From NCBI RefSeq assembly GCF_020911865.1, contig NZ_CP087131.1:2232001-2296000 (forward strand): a stretch of DNA of 64,000 nucleotides, in the 5' to 3' direction. The translations under genes were made by a program, and so were the position numbers. How positions within the stretch are numbered: the stretch's first letter is position 1; every line of letters begins with the position of its first letter. The notes beneath the pieces were generated by a model. The model did not search any database and was not told where the DNA came from. It saw nothing but the letters and a program-made list of their open reading frames with translations. Of the stretch, positions 18,622 to 26,596 are shown piece by piece. The stretch comes from Chryseobacterium sp. C-71 (GTDB taxonomy: Bacteria; Bacteroidota; Bacteroidia; Flavobacteriales; Weeksellaceae).

Positions 18622-19617
18622 TTATCTTTGGATTCTGAAAGTAGCTGCCGGCGGAGGTGTTTGTAACGCTGCGCTGTCTCTCTGAATCTGCATTGCTTTT
18701 TTCTCATTGGATACCTGATCCTTGATTTGTTGTTCAGTTTTTGTGTCCTGAGCCAATTTATCAGCTATCTTTTTTTGCTTTGCTGTGAATACTGCAATTC
18801 TCTCGTCATTCAGTTTCTTTACAACCACAAAGTCTTTTTTCTCTTTTTCCAGTTTTTGTCTAAAATCTATTGCCGTTTTAGAATATTCTGTATCCGGAAG
18901 CTCTTTTTCTACTTGTTTTGTGAATGCCAAAGCACTTTCTATACGCTCATCTTTCAAATCATAAGTTGATCCCATCGCTAAGAAATAACGAGATTTCATC
19001 ATATAATCATAAATTTTCGGGCGAAGTTTTGTACTTGGAAAATCTTCTAAAACATTTTCAAAAGCGGCTGTTGTAGATTTGTAATCTGCCATTTTAAAAT
19101 ACTGCTTAGCATTTTCATAGGCTTTAAACTCTAATTTGTAAGATAGCTCATCAATTAAAGTATTGATGTTTTTTGATCTTTCTGAGTTTGGATAATTGGT
19201 CAGGAAATCCTGAAGCTCATTGATTGCCAATTCTGTACTTGTCTGATCTAAGTTATAATCCATAGACCCGTTATAGTAACATAAAGCAGACATATAAGAT
19301 GCTTCTTCTTTTCTGTTATCCTGAGGGAAACTTACTGCAAAGTTTTTAAACTGGTGACCTGCCAATTTGTAGTTTTTATCGTAATAATTTGCATACGCAG
19401 AATTGAAAACCACATTCGGAGCATCATCTGTACCTGCAACAAGATTAGGAAGTCTGTCGTAAAGTGCTAAAGCATTTTTCCACTTCTTTTTAGCGAAATT
19501 TTCATTAGCAGCTTTTAGGATAAAAGTTTTATCCGCACTTTTCATCGCTTTATCTTGCTGACTTGTGCACGCCGAAATGACAGCTATGGCAAAAACACCT
19601 AAAATATATTTCTTCAT
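18622..19617 (-). CDS. bamD: Outer membrane assembly lipoprotein BamD
   Basis: About 331 residues. Part of the BAM complex that inserts beta-barrel proteins in the outer membrane. The N-terminus is a lipoprotein signal with the lipobox VISAC, so the start is ATG 19615-19617; the longer open frame up to 19749 overlaps the TetR gene and lacks a signal. Tetratricopeptide repeats follow (NAYANYYDKNYKLAGHQFKN, ASYMSALCYYNGSMDYNLDQ, TAAFENVLEDFPSTKLRPKI). A low-complexity tail (QTPPPAATF) ends it. A TAnnTTTG element lies about 43 bp upstream. Confidence 0.93.
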   Translation of the reverse strand: MKKYILGVFAIAVISACTSQQDKAMKSADKTFILKAANENFAKKKWKNALALYDRLPNLVAGTDDAPNVVFNSAYANYYDKNYKLAGHQFKNFAVSFPQDNRKEEASYMSALCYYNGSMDYNLDQTSTELAINELQDFLTNYPNSERSKNINTLIDELSYKLEFKAYENAKQYFKMADYKSTTAAFENVLEDFPSTKLRPKIYDYMMKSRYFLAMGSTYDLKDERIESALAFTKQVEKELPDTEYSKTAIDFRQKLEKEKKDFVVVKKLNDERIAVFTAKQKKIADKLAQDTKTEQQIKDQVSNEKKAMQIQRDSAALQTPPPAATFRIQR

Positions 19618-19659
19618 ATAAAATTCAACAGTTTTCGGTTTTACCGACCTATTAATTTG

Positions 19660-19667
19660 CAAAAATA
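19660..19667 (-). promoter_or_regulatory. Putative -7 promoter element for bamD-rpoZ (TATTTTTG)
   Basis: Minus-strand TATTTTTG matches TAnnTTTG, 43 bp upstream of the bamD start; no clear -33 element. Confidence 0.4.
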
Positions 19668-19714
19668 TAACTTTTTTGCTAAAAGATTTTTTTTTATGAT
19701 TATTTAACGCAAAA

Positions 19715-20344
19715 TTAGTCAGCTGCGTATCCCAAAACTGCAAAAACATTCATCAAAAGATTCATCCTTACCTTTTTTTCGGCTTCTTTGGTGTAGGTTT
19801 CATCATCTTTATGAGGAACATAGAGTTCGTAGAAGTTTTTATTTCGAATCACAAACAGGGTAGACCCAATAATAGTCGTCAAGATATCTTCAGGTTTTGG
19901 AGTAAAAGTAAAAACTCCTGAAGTCACGCCTTTTTTGATAACATCATCCAATTTTTTGACAAATAACTGATAAAAATCGAGAAGTTCGTCTTTCAGGTTT
20001 TCAGTATGACGCAATTCCTGAGTCACAAAACCGTGGAAATAATTGTATTTAAAAAGCTGAGCAACAATATATTTAATCATTTCTTTCATCTGCATTTCCG
20101 GTTTTCCGTCTTTGATGGTGTCGGCAAATTCAGAAAAATTTTCTCGCGTTTTCAAAACACGGTATTGATAAAGATAAGACATCATCTTTTCTTTTGAACC
20201 AAAATAATATGAAATCATTGCTACATTGATTTTGGCTTTGGAAGAAATATCTCTTACCGAAGTTCCTTCGTAGCCTTTTCTCGCAATCAACTCTTCAGCA
20301 ATATTTAAAATATGAATTTGCTTGTCTGTGAATTTTTTTCCCAT
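19715..20344 (-). CDS. TetR/AcrR family transcriptional regulator
   Basis: 209 residues. The N-terminal helix-turn-helix is clear: ILNIAEELIARKGYEGTSVR, DISSKAKINVAMISYYFGSK, EKMMSYLYQYR. The ligand-binding part (residues 65-200) is diverged, as usual. ATG at 20342-20344. It is on the same strand as bamD, 97 bp before that start, and divergent from the tatD-like gene across 94 bp, so either neighbour could be a target; no operator palindrome stands out. The position next to bamD recurs in Flavobacteriia as far as I recall. Confidence 0.92.
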   Translation of the reverse strand: MGKKFTDKQIHILNIAEELIARKGYEGTSVRDISSKAKINVAMISYYFGSKEKMMSYLYQYRVLKTRENFSEFADTIKDGKPEMQMKEMIKYIVAQLFKYNYFHGFVTQELRHTENLKDELLDFYQLFVKKLDDVIKKGVTSGVFTFTPKPEDILTTIIGSTLFVIRNKNFYELYVPHKDDETYTKEAEKKVRMNLLMNVFAVLGYAAD

Positions 20345-20438
20345 GTGTCGTTTTTAGTAAAGTTAAGAAATTTTTAACATATTAATAAACGAACGTTTAA
20401 TAATTTTTGCTCAACTTTTATTTATTGTATTTTTGAAT

Positions 20439-21065
20439 ATGGATTTTTTTGATTTTCATCATCACAAGAAAAATATTAATTACGGAATTTACAATCTAGA
20501 CATTGAAAAAACTCCACCGGATTTTTATTATTCTGCAGGAATTCATCCGCAAGACATTCAACCTGAAAATATTGAAAATCAATTGAATTGGTTAAAATCT
20601 ATCATTACAGAAAATTGTTTTGCAATCGGCGAGTGTGGTTTGGACGGATTAGTTTCCGTGGACATAAAAATTCAGGAGGAGATTTTTTTTAAACAGATTC
20701 AGTTGGCCAATGAGTTGAAAAAACCTCTGATTATTCATTGTGTACGGAAGTTTTACGAAGTTATTTCGTTCAGAAAAAAATCTGAACAGCCGATGATTAT
20801 TCATGGTTTTAATAAAAAACAACCTGTTGCAGATGATCTTCTGAAGAATAATTTTTATCTGAGTTTTGGGAAAGCTGTTTTGTATCATCTATCTTTGCAG
20901 GATACTTTGAAAACTGTTCCTTTAGACAAGCTCTTTTTAGAAACTGATAATGACGATTTTGACATTAAAGAATTATATCAGAAAGTCTCAGAAATAAAGA
21001 AAATCTCTTTAGAACAACTTCAACAACAGATTGTAGAAAATTTAGATACGATAAAAAATGGATAA
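20439..21065 (+). CDS. TatD family hydrolase (short form)
   Basis: About 208 residues, shorter than the usual 255-265 but typical of a short Bacteroidota group. Metal-dependent TIM-barrel hydrolases of this family act as nucleases. The metal sites are visible: FDFHHHKKN at the start, FAIGECGLDGL, KPLIIHCVRKFYEV, MIIHGFNKKQPV and FLETDNDD. The open frame reaches a TTG at 20433; ATG 20439 is preferred. It overlaps the start of tcdA by 8 bp, suggesting translational coupling. Confidence 0.88.
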   Translation: MDFFDFHHHKKNINYGIYNLDIEKTPPDFYYSAGIHPQDIQPENIENQLNWLKSIITENCFAIGECGLDGLVSVDIKIQEEIFFKQIQLANELKKPLIIHCVRKFYEVISFRKKSEQPMIIHGFNKKQPVADDLLKNNFYLSFGKAVLYHLSLQDTLKTVPLDKLFLETDNDDFDIKELYQKVSEIKKISLEQLQQQIVENLDTIKNG

Positions 21066-21795
21066 GTTTTGGCTGGAAAGAACAGAGCTTCTGATCAAAG
21101 AAGAAGGCATTAATATTTTAAATAATGCGACTGTTCTCGTAGTAGGTTTAGGTGGCGTAGGATCTTTCGCTGCCGAGTTTCTGGCAAGAGCCGGAATCGG
21201 AAAAATGACCATCGTTGACGGCGACACCGTAGATATTACCAATATTAACCGACAACTTCCTGCACTTCATTCAACCGTAGGAAAACATAAAGTAGAAGTC
21301 GTTGCAGAAAGATTGATGGACATTAATCCGAAACTTGAATTGACGAAGATCAACGAGTTTCTGAATCCGGAAAGGATGGCTGAAGTTTTAGATGGAGGAA
21401 AATTTGATTATATTTTAGACTGTATCGACAGCATCACTCCAAAAGTAAGCTTAATCATTGCTGCCAAGCGAAGAAAAATCAAAATCGTAAGCTCAATGGG
21501 AGCCGGCGGGAAATCTGATCCTTCGAAAGTATTGGTGAGAGACATTCACAAAACTGCAGAATGCCATCTTGCTAAACAGGTAAGAAAAAGACTGAAAAAA
21601 GAAAAGATAGACAAAGGTATCCGATGTGTTTTTTCAAGCGAAATTCAAGATGAAGACAGCTTGAAAATGACCGACGGAAGCAATTATAAAAGATCTTTCT
21701 ATGGAACCATCAGTTTTATTCCTGCAATCTTCGGATTGTATGCGGCTGCGGAAGTCATCAATAATTTAGTGAAAAAGGCTGATGCAGAACTTTAA
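21058..21795 (+). CDS. tcdA: tRNA threonylcarbamoyladenosine dehydratase (ThiF/MoeB fold)
   Basis: 245 residues. ATP-dependent enzyme that cyclises the t6A37 modification of ANN-decoding tRNAs to ct6A. The nucleotide-binding motif VVGLGGVGSFAAEFLARAGI is near residue 27, then the VDGDTVDITNINRQL segment, and DCIDSITPKVSLI; GAGGKSDPSKV and CVFSSE are typical of the TcdA/CsdL branch rather than ThiF or UBA enzymes. It overlaps tatD by 8 bp upstream and rnpA by 14 bp downstream, a compact unit concerned with nucleic-acid processing. Confidence 0.93.
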   Translation: MDKFWLERTELLIKEEGINILNNATVLVVGLGGVGSFAAEFLARAGIGKMTIVDGDTVDITNINRQLPALHSTVGKHKVEVVAERLMDINPKLELTKINEFLNPERMAEVLDGGKFDYILDCIDSITPKVSLIIAAKRRKIKIVSSMGAGGKSDPSKVLVRDIHKTAECHLAKQVRKRLKKEKIDKGIRCVFSSEIQDEDSLKMTDGSNYKRSFYGTISFIPAIFGLYAAAEVINNLVKKADAEL

Positions 21796-22156
21796 ATATT
21801 CGAAAGCGGAAAAACTCAAAAAAAAGGATGAAATTACTTTGCTTTTCGAAAAAGGCAAATGGAAAAACAGTGGAAATCTGAGAATTATTATTCTGAAAAA
21901 TCATCCAGATCTGGTGACAGATAACGTAAAATTGGGAGTTTCTGTTTCTAAGAGATATTTTAAAAAAGCTGTTCACAGAAACCGTATCAAAAGACTTTTG
22001 AGAGAATGCTATCGTCTGAATAAAGATTTGTTTAAAGAATATTTTGGCGAAAAAACTACGGCGATGCTTTTTTGGGTTTCTCCTGAAATGCCTGAGAAAT
22101 TTCAGGAGGTTGAAGCGCAGTTTATCAAATTGTGTCAGTCGCAGAAGAAAGCTTAA
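21782..22156 (+). CDS. rnpA: Ribonuclease P protein component
   Basis: 124 residues. Protein subunit of RNase P, which removes 5' leaders from pre-tRNAs. The family signature is VHRNRIKRLLRECYRLNK near residue 60; KLGVSVSKRYFKKA precedes it. ATG at 21782 overlaps the tcdA end by 14 bp. rpmH, its usual neighbour in other phyla, is not here. A fragment of a dispersed repeat follows the stop directly. Confidence 0.93.
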   Translation: MQNFKYSKAEKLKKKDEITLLFEKGKWKNSGNLRIIILKNHPDLVTDNVKLGVSVSKRYFKKAVHRNRIKRLLRECYRLNKDLFKEYFGEKTTAMLFWVSPEMPEKFQEVEAQFIKLCQSQKKA

Positions 22157-22163
22157 GCTTGAT

Positions 22164-22184
22164 TTCCCACAGATCGCACAGATT
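22164..22184. repeat. Single arm of a dispersed palindromic repeat
   Basis: TCCCACAGATCGCACAGATT at 22164 closely matches the left arm of the larger inverted-repeat element at 42791-42953 (three or so differences). Only one arm is present here, directly after rnpA. Confidence 0.55.
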
Positions 22185-22340
22185 TCTTTTTGTGCTGAAA
22201 CTGATAATTTCTATTTTTCTCTCGCATATTGAGCAAATCAAGCAGTTTTTCATTTCTGTTACATTGAAATCTTTACAAAATAAATTCCGGTTGAGATTTT
22301 ATAATTTTTTGTAGCTTTAAGCAAACAATTGACGAATAAA

Positions 22341-22952
22341 ATGTTAGATCAAGTTCACTATTTACCTTATGTCCTGAGTGCCTTTATTGGTATCGGATTG
22401 GCGGCAGCTTCAGGTTTCAGAGTGTTTTTACCAATGTTTGCGGTAAGTTTAGCTTCCTATTTCCATTGGATTCCTATGAGTGAAAGTTTTGAATGGCTTT
22501 CGAGCCTGCCCGCTTTAATCACCACCGGAATTGCAATGATTACTGAGATTTTAGCATACTACATTCCTTTTGTAGATCATTTACTTGACACGATTTCGAT
22601 ACCGATGGCAACAGTTGCGGGTTCCATATTATTTGCAAGCCAGTTTACCGAGCTGGGGACGTTTCCGCAGTGGGCTTTGGCGTTGATTGCTGGTGGCGGA
22701 ACAGCTGCAACAATAAGTACTGGTTTTGCAGGAATTCGGGCTGCATCTACCGCAACAACAGGCGGACTTGGAAACTCGGTCGTTGGAACTACGGAAACAG
22801 CCGGAGCAGGAATTATGGCGATTTTAGCAATGGCAGCACCTTTTATAGCTGCAATTTTCGCTGTCATTACTTTGATTCTCGTTATATTTTTTGGGCGAAA
22901 AGCCTGGCGAAAATTGAAGAGTAAGAAAGATTTAAGTTCAACAAACGTATAA
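22341..22952 (+). CDS. DUF4126 family membrane protein
   Basis: About 203 residues. Four to five hydrophobic segments with many small residues: YVLSAFIGIGLAAASGFRVF, LPALITTGIAMITEILAYYI, WALALIAGGGTAATISTGFA, and MAILAMAAPFIAAIFAVITL. The FRVFLPMF and ASTATTGGLGN segments fit DUF4126, which has no known function. The frame reaches a TTG at 22329; ATG 22341 is preferred. A perfect hairpin terminates it 5 bp after the stop. Confidence 0.82.
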   Translation: MLDQVHYLPYVLSAFIGIGLAAASGFRVFLPMFAVSLASYFHWIPMSESFEWLSSLPALITTGIAMITEILAYYIPFVDHLLDTISIPMATVAGSILFASQFTELGTFPQWALALIAGGGTAATISTGFAGIRAASTATTGGLGNSVVGTTETAGAGIMAILAMAAPFIAAIFAVITLILVIFFGRKAWRKLKSKKDLSSTNV

Positions 22953-22957
22953 AAAGC

Positions 22958-22987
22958 AAAACGGCAGAAATTCACTTCTGCCGTTTT
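22958..22987. terminator. Bidirectional intrinsic terminator
   Basis: AAAACGGCAGAA (22958-22969) pairs with TTCTGCCGTTTT (22976-22987) around a 6-nt loop, between two convergent genes. Confidence 0.85.
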
Positions 22988-22995
22988 AATTTAAT

Positions 22996-25329
22996 TTAAT
23001 TTTTACTTCTGCTATCCTTTATTTCCTGAATTTTTTCTTCGAAGTATTCTTTTCTGTCCGGAAACTTACTAGACAAAATTAAGAAGGCATTGACCGCTTT
23101 TGAATATAGTTTTTGTTCGATATACAAATTCGCTAAAGTTTCGGTCATCAGATGGGAAATGTCGTCTGTTTTCTCTTTGACAACGAAGTTGACCTCATCT
23201 TTTAACTGACTGATTTTCGGATTATTTTCAATGAATGACTCAATGACTTTATTTTTGATCTCCGTTTTGTCTACTGGCGTTTCTTCAACTCGATCGATTT
23301 TCAACCAGCTTTGCCATGTATTGATAAATCCGGGAACATTGCTGTCGTCGATTTTTTGCTGAGCTATTTTATCTTCCAGTTCTTTAGCGTCTGCCTTTTC
23401 TTTTTGATCAGATTTATAAGACTGCCCTAAACTTGCAATCCCAGATCCGAAGAACGAAACATTCATTACCGGAGCATCGTTATTTTGCTCTACCTGAATT
23501 TCTTCGTTTTCAATTTCTTCTGAATCATTTGAGGCTTCAGTAGATTCAACAGGTTTGGATTGAACTTCCACCGGAATTTCTTTTTGAATTTCTACTATAG
23601 GTTCAGGTTTTGGAGTTTCTTCAGCTTTTTGAACTTCTTCTTTTGGCTGAGAAACTTCTGCGGGCTTATTTAATAAAGAATCAGGGCGACTGGTCTCAAA
23701 AGTCATCGGTTTCCATGCGGAAACGGCTTCTTTTTCCGTTTCTGTATCTGAAACCTCTTCTGTAGTTTCAATATTGTACTCAGATGTTTCTTCTAATTTC
23801 TCTTCGACGATTGACTCAGCAGCTTTCACCACCACTTCTTCAGCAACTTTTTGCTCTTCGCCTACATGAAATGCCTGAGTTTCTGCAAAACTGATATCGT
23901 GGCTGATTTCCTCTTCTTCAACTTGCGCTTTTTCCGGAGCATTTTCTTTATTTGCTTTCATCCTTTTCTCCACTTCTTCTATCAAACGGCGCATTTCGTC
24001 CTCATGCTTGTTGATATTCGATTTTGGAGTTTCAGATGGTAGCGTTTCTGTGGTTTTATTGGACTCTATCTTAACTTCCGGAAGGAAAGAATTTGTTGCG
24101 TGGAAACTTAATTCAGCATCATCATTTATCTTCTCTGCAACCTGTTCAGATTCTATTTTGTCTTCTTCAATAATTAATTCCGGATTTAAAACTTCTGTAA
24201 ATTCTTCAGATTCATTTAAATCAGACTCAATTGTTTTATCCGCTGAAATTTCTGTTTCTGCTGGGAAAGATTCAACTTTTTGGAAACTTATTTCACTTTC
24301 GTCATTGACTTTTTCGGCAACTTTTCCGGAATTGATTTTATCTTCATTGATAATAACCTCTGACTTCGGAACTTCTACAGTATCTTCAGTCTGGTTTAAA
24401 TCAGATTCAATAGTTTCATCCGCTGAAATTTCTGTTTCTGCTGGGAAAGATTCAACTTTTTGGAAGCTTATATCGCTTTCGTCATTGACTTTTTCAGCAA
24501 CTTTTTCGGAATCGATTTTATTTTCATTGATAATAACCTCTGACTTCGGAACCTCTACAGTATCTTCAGTCTTGTTTAAATCAGATTCAGGTACAATTTC
24601 TTCTAAATTTAATTCAGCATTATCGGTGATTTCTTCAACCTGAGTTTCCGGAACTGGAGTTTCATCAATCATCGTTTCAGAAGAAGTTCCTGCTAATTCT
24701 TCAGCAACAATTGCATCTTCTTTGGCAGATTCATCCAAATTATTTTGGCTAGAAACATATTTATGAGTTACAATTACTCCCGATTCTAAAGTTGATTCAA
24801 GGTCAATTGTTTCATTATTATCTTCATCCAGAAAGTTTTCTTCACCATCGAATAAAATCCTGTTGCGTTCACCGTTTACAACCAAATGTTTTATTTCCGG
24901 TTGATCTGTAAGTAATCCTTCAGAAGCAGCTTCGTAATCATGATCCGCAAAACTTTTAGGAGCTTTTCTTACCGAAATTTCTTCTTCCGGAATTTTAATT
25001 TCTACAGTCTCTTCGGTTTCTACAATGTGAGTTTCAATTGTTTTTTCCGGAATTACTTCCTGCTTTTCTGTAATTATTTCAGGCTTAATCTTTTGGATTT
25101 TACCATTAATCAGCTGATACAGTATTTTTTTATCTGTAGTGTACGCAGCCGTTGCAGAAAGTGCTTTCTGATAATTTTCTTTGTCATACAGATGAACACC
25201 GTACAGATGCAGCGCTCTGATGTTTTGAATATAGGGGAAAGAATTAATTTCCTCTTTCAAAAGATGGAGATCTTCTGACTGAATATTTTTCGGATTTTTT
25301 AATAATTCTAAAACTCTAGTATTTATCAT
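22996..25329 (-). CDS. Large acidic repeat-containing protein with tetratricopeptide-like ends
   Basis: 777 residues, no signal peptide. The N-terminal 70 residues (LLKNPKNIQSEDLHLLKEEI, NIRALHLYGVHLYDKENYQK) and the C-terminal 60 (HLMTETLANLYIEQKLYSKA, VNAFLILSSKFPDRKEYFEE) look like tetratricopeptide helices. Between them is some 600 residues of Glu/Val/Ile/Ser-rich disordered sequence with tandem 60-residue repeats (DNA 24051-24590). The operon order sigma-54 activator, membrane protein, LptE-like, this gene is seen in relatives, where the last is annotated as a TPR protein. It starts 1 bp after the LptE-like stop codon. Probably a scaffold; function unknown. Confidence 0.75.
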   Translation of the reverse strand: MINTRVLELLKNPKNIQSEDLHLLKEEINSFPYIQNIRALHLYGVHLYDKENYQKALSATAAYTTDKKILYQLINGKIQKIKPEIITEKQEVIPEKTIETHIVETEETVEIKIPEEEISVRKAPKSFADHDYEAASEGLLTDQPEIKHLVVNGERNRILFDGEENFLDEDNNETIDLESTLESGVIVTHKYVSSQNNLDESAKEDAIVAEELAGTSSETMIDETPVPETQVEEITDNAELNLEEIVPESDLNKTEDTVEVPKSEVIINENKIDSEKVAEKVNDESDISFQKVESFPAETEISADETIESDLNQTEDTVEVPKSEVIINEDKINSGKVAEKVNDESEISFQKVESFPAETEISADKTIESDLNESEEFTEVLNPELIIEEDKIESEQVAEKINDDAELSFHATNSFLPEVKIESNKTTETLPSETPKSNINKHEDEMRRLIEEVEKRMKANKENAPEKAQVEEEEISHDISFAETQAFHVGEEQKVAEEVVVKAAESIVEEKLEETSEYNIETTEEVSDTETEKEAVSAWKPMTFETSRPDSLLNKPAEVSQPKEEVQKAEETPKPEPIVEIQKEIPVEVQSKPVESTEASNDSEEIENEEIQVEQNNDAPVMNVSFFGSGIASLGQSYKSDQKEKADAKELEDKIAQQKIDDSNVPGFINTWQSWLKIDRVEETPVDKTEIKNKVIESFIENNPKISQLKDEVNFVVKEKTDDISHLMTETLANLYIEQKLYSKAVNAFLILSSKFPDRKEYFEEKIQEIKDSRSKN
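24051..24590 (-). repeat. Three tandem 180-bp units inside the acidic repeat protein gene
   Basis: Units at about 24411-24590, 24231-24410 and 24051-24230. The first two are nearly identical for most of their length (SEVIINE, KVAEKVNDES, SFQKVESFPAETEISAD); the third is diverged but alignable. The motif tcaga[t/c]tca recurs exactly 180 bp apart at 24221, 24401 and 24581. Confidence 0.85.
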
Positions 25330-25330
25330 C

Positions 25331-25852
25331 TTACCAATTCGCTACGATGTCGTTAAATATTTTATTGATAATTCTGTCTGTCGCAATTTTCACCTGAGAT
25401 GTTTCTATGGCATTCAGAGACAAGCTGCTGTTGAAAACTGCTTCATCAGAATAGGTTCTGTCAAAACTCAAGTCGGGATGCAATTTATTTTCGTAATGTA
25501 CTTTCACCGTGATCGTCAACTTATTCTGTGACTCCTGAATAACTCCCGCAGCAGTATTTTGGGTAGTAGAACTGATTGTAGTAGGTGTAATCGTGTAATC
25601 TGTGATTTCACCTTCAATTAAAATATCCGGATTTTCTTTTGTTCCTTTAAGAGTCGTTCTCTGTAAAAACCTGTTCTGAATATCTGTTGAAAACTGCTGT
25701 GACAAAGTAGGATTCGTCAAGGGTGCATTGTTCGGAAATTCATTGATTTGCACCGTTTTTTCATCTTTCAATGACGATCCGGTAAATGTGTAGCACGAAT
25801 TTAAAAATCCGACACAAATTGTTAAAAGAAAGAGGTTTCTAAACTGACTCAT
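25331..25852 (-). CDS. lptE: LptE-like lipoprotein
   Basis: 173 residues. A lipoprotein signal with the lipobox LNSC near residue 20 is followed by YTFTGSSLKDEKTVQINEFP, LSQQFSTDIQNRFLQRTTLK and LIEGEITDYTITPTTISS, the pattern of the Bacteroidota LptE-like family (LPS transport, partner of LptD in the outer membrane). Length fits. It lies directly between the membrane protein gene (17 bp) and the acidic repeat gene (1 bp), behind the sigma-54 activator, as in other Flavobacteriia. Similarity to enterobacterial LptE is low, so the LPS role rests on family annotation. Confidence 0.8.
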   Translation of the reverse strand: MSQFRNLFLLTICVGFLNSCYTFTGSSLKDEKTVQINEFPNNAPLTNPTLSQQFSTDIQNRFLQRTTLKGTKENPDILIEGEITDYTITPTTISSTTQNTAAGVIQESQNKLTITVKVHYENKLHPDLSFDRTYSDEAVFNSSLSLNAIETSQVKIATDRIINKIFNDIVANW

Positions 25853-25869
25853 TGTAACTTTTTTTAATC

Positions 25870-26571
25870 TTAATATTTTTCCTGGATTCCTATTTCTGAA
25901 ATCTCATCACGCTCAATCTGGCTCATTGCATCTTCATAAGCAAAAAAGTTTGCCACATAAACAAAAGGCATTGTAGCAAACAAACCAATACCACAGGCAA
26001 GAATACCGGCGTACATTATTATAACCAATACAAGTGAGAACAAGAATATTGATAGCAAATTACCTTTAGTCATCACTTTTGAAGCATTCCAGGCTGTTTT
26101 AACATCATTTACATCTTTTAAAGAAATCAATGCGGGAATGTAAAACCCTTTCAACATAAGATACAGAAGCACTATATAAACGATTGCCATAAAAGGAAAC
26201 ATCACAAAAGCAATCCACGGAGAAGGATCATCTCCCTGAGTATATGCAATCGCAGGCATCATAATCAAAAACGGAATGTATATCAGCATAAATCCACCGA
26301 TCAAAATCAACTGTATGATGAAGTAAGGCATGAATTTATCGAAATTAAAAATATCACTCGGACTTGCCTGCTGACCTCTATTTACCTTTCTCAGATACTG
26401 ATAGAAATTTCCAGCTCCCAACATTCCGCAGAATGGAATAATTCCCATTACAAGGCAGCATAAAAAAGCTACAAAAATGTTTCCGAAATCTTTTTTCAAA
26501 AGTTCAAAACCTTTGCTCAGGTATTCTCCTAATTTAAAATTGATTGGTTTTGCGGTAAAGTTTACGTTCAT
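25870..26571 (-). CDS. Multi-pass membrane protein of unknown function
   Basis: 233 residues with five or six hydrophobic segments (IFVAFLCCLVMGIIPFCGML, FIIQLILIGGFMLIYIPFLI, WIAFVMFPFMAIVYIVLLYL, LSIFLFSLVLVIIMYAGILA) and a GLFATMPFVYVANFFAYEDA end. The layout is similar to DUF975-type glycine-rich membrane proteins, but I do not recognise the family firmly. It starts 25 bp after the sigma-54 activator gene and precedes the LptE-like gene in the same operon. Confidence 0.7.
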   Translation of the reverse strand: MNVNFTAKPINFKLGEYLSKGFELLKKDFGNIFVAFLCCLVMGIIPFCGMLGAGNFYQYLRKVNRGQQASPSDIFNFDKFMPYFIIQLILIGGFMLIYIPFLIMMPAIAYTQGDDPSPWIAFVMFPFMAIVYIVLLYLMLKGFYIPALISLKDVNDVKTAWNASKVMTKGNLLSIFLFSLVLVIIMYAGILACGIGLFATMPFVYVANFFAYEDAMSQIERDEISEIGIQEKY

Positions 26572-26596
26572 AATTTTTGATTTAATGTTTATTGAT

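Noticed and set aside
19618..19749. N-terminal extension of BamD by 44 residues
   Set aside because: It overlaps the TetR gene, lacks a signal and would bury the lipoprotein signal internally.
24051..24590. CRISPR array
   Set aside because: The 180-bp units abut each other with no unique spacers and are in frame with a protein; they are tandem coding repeats.
24008..24643. 211-codon plus-strand ORF inside the acidic repeat protein gene
   Set aside because: Serine-rich antisense shadow of the repeat units; no start context or family match.
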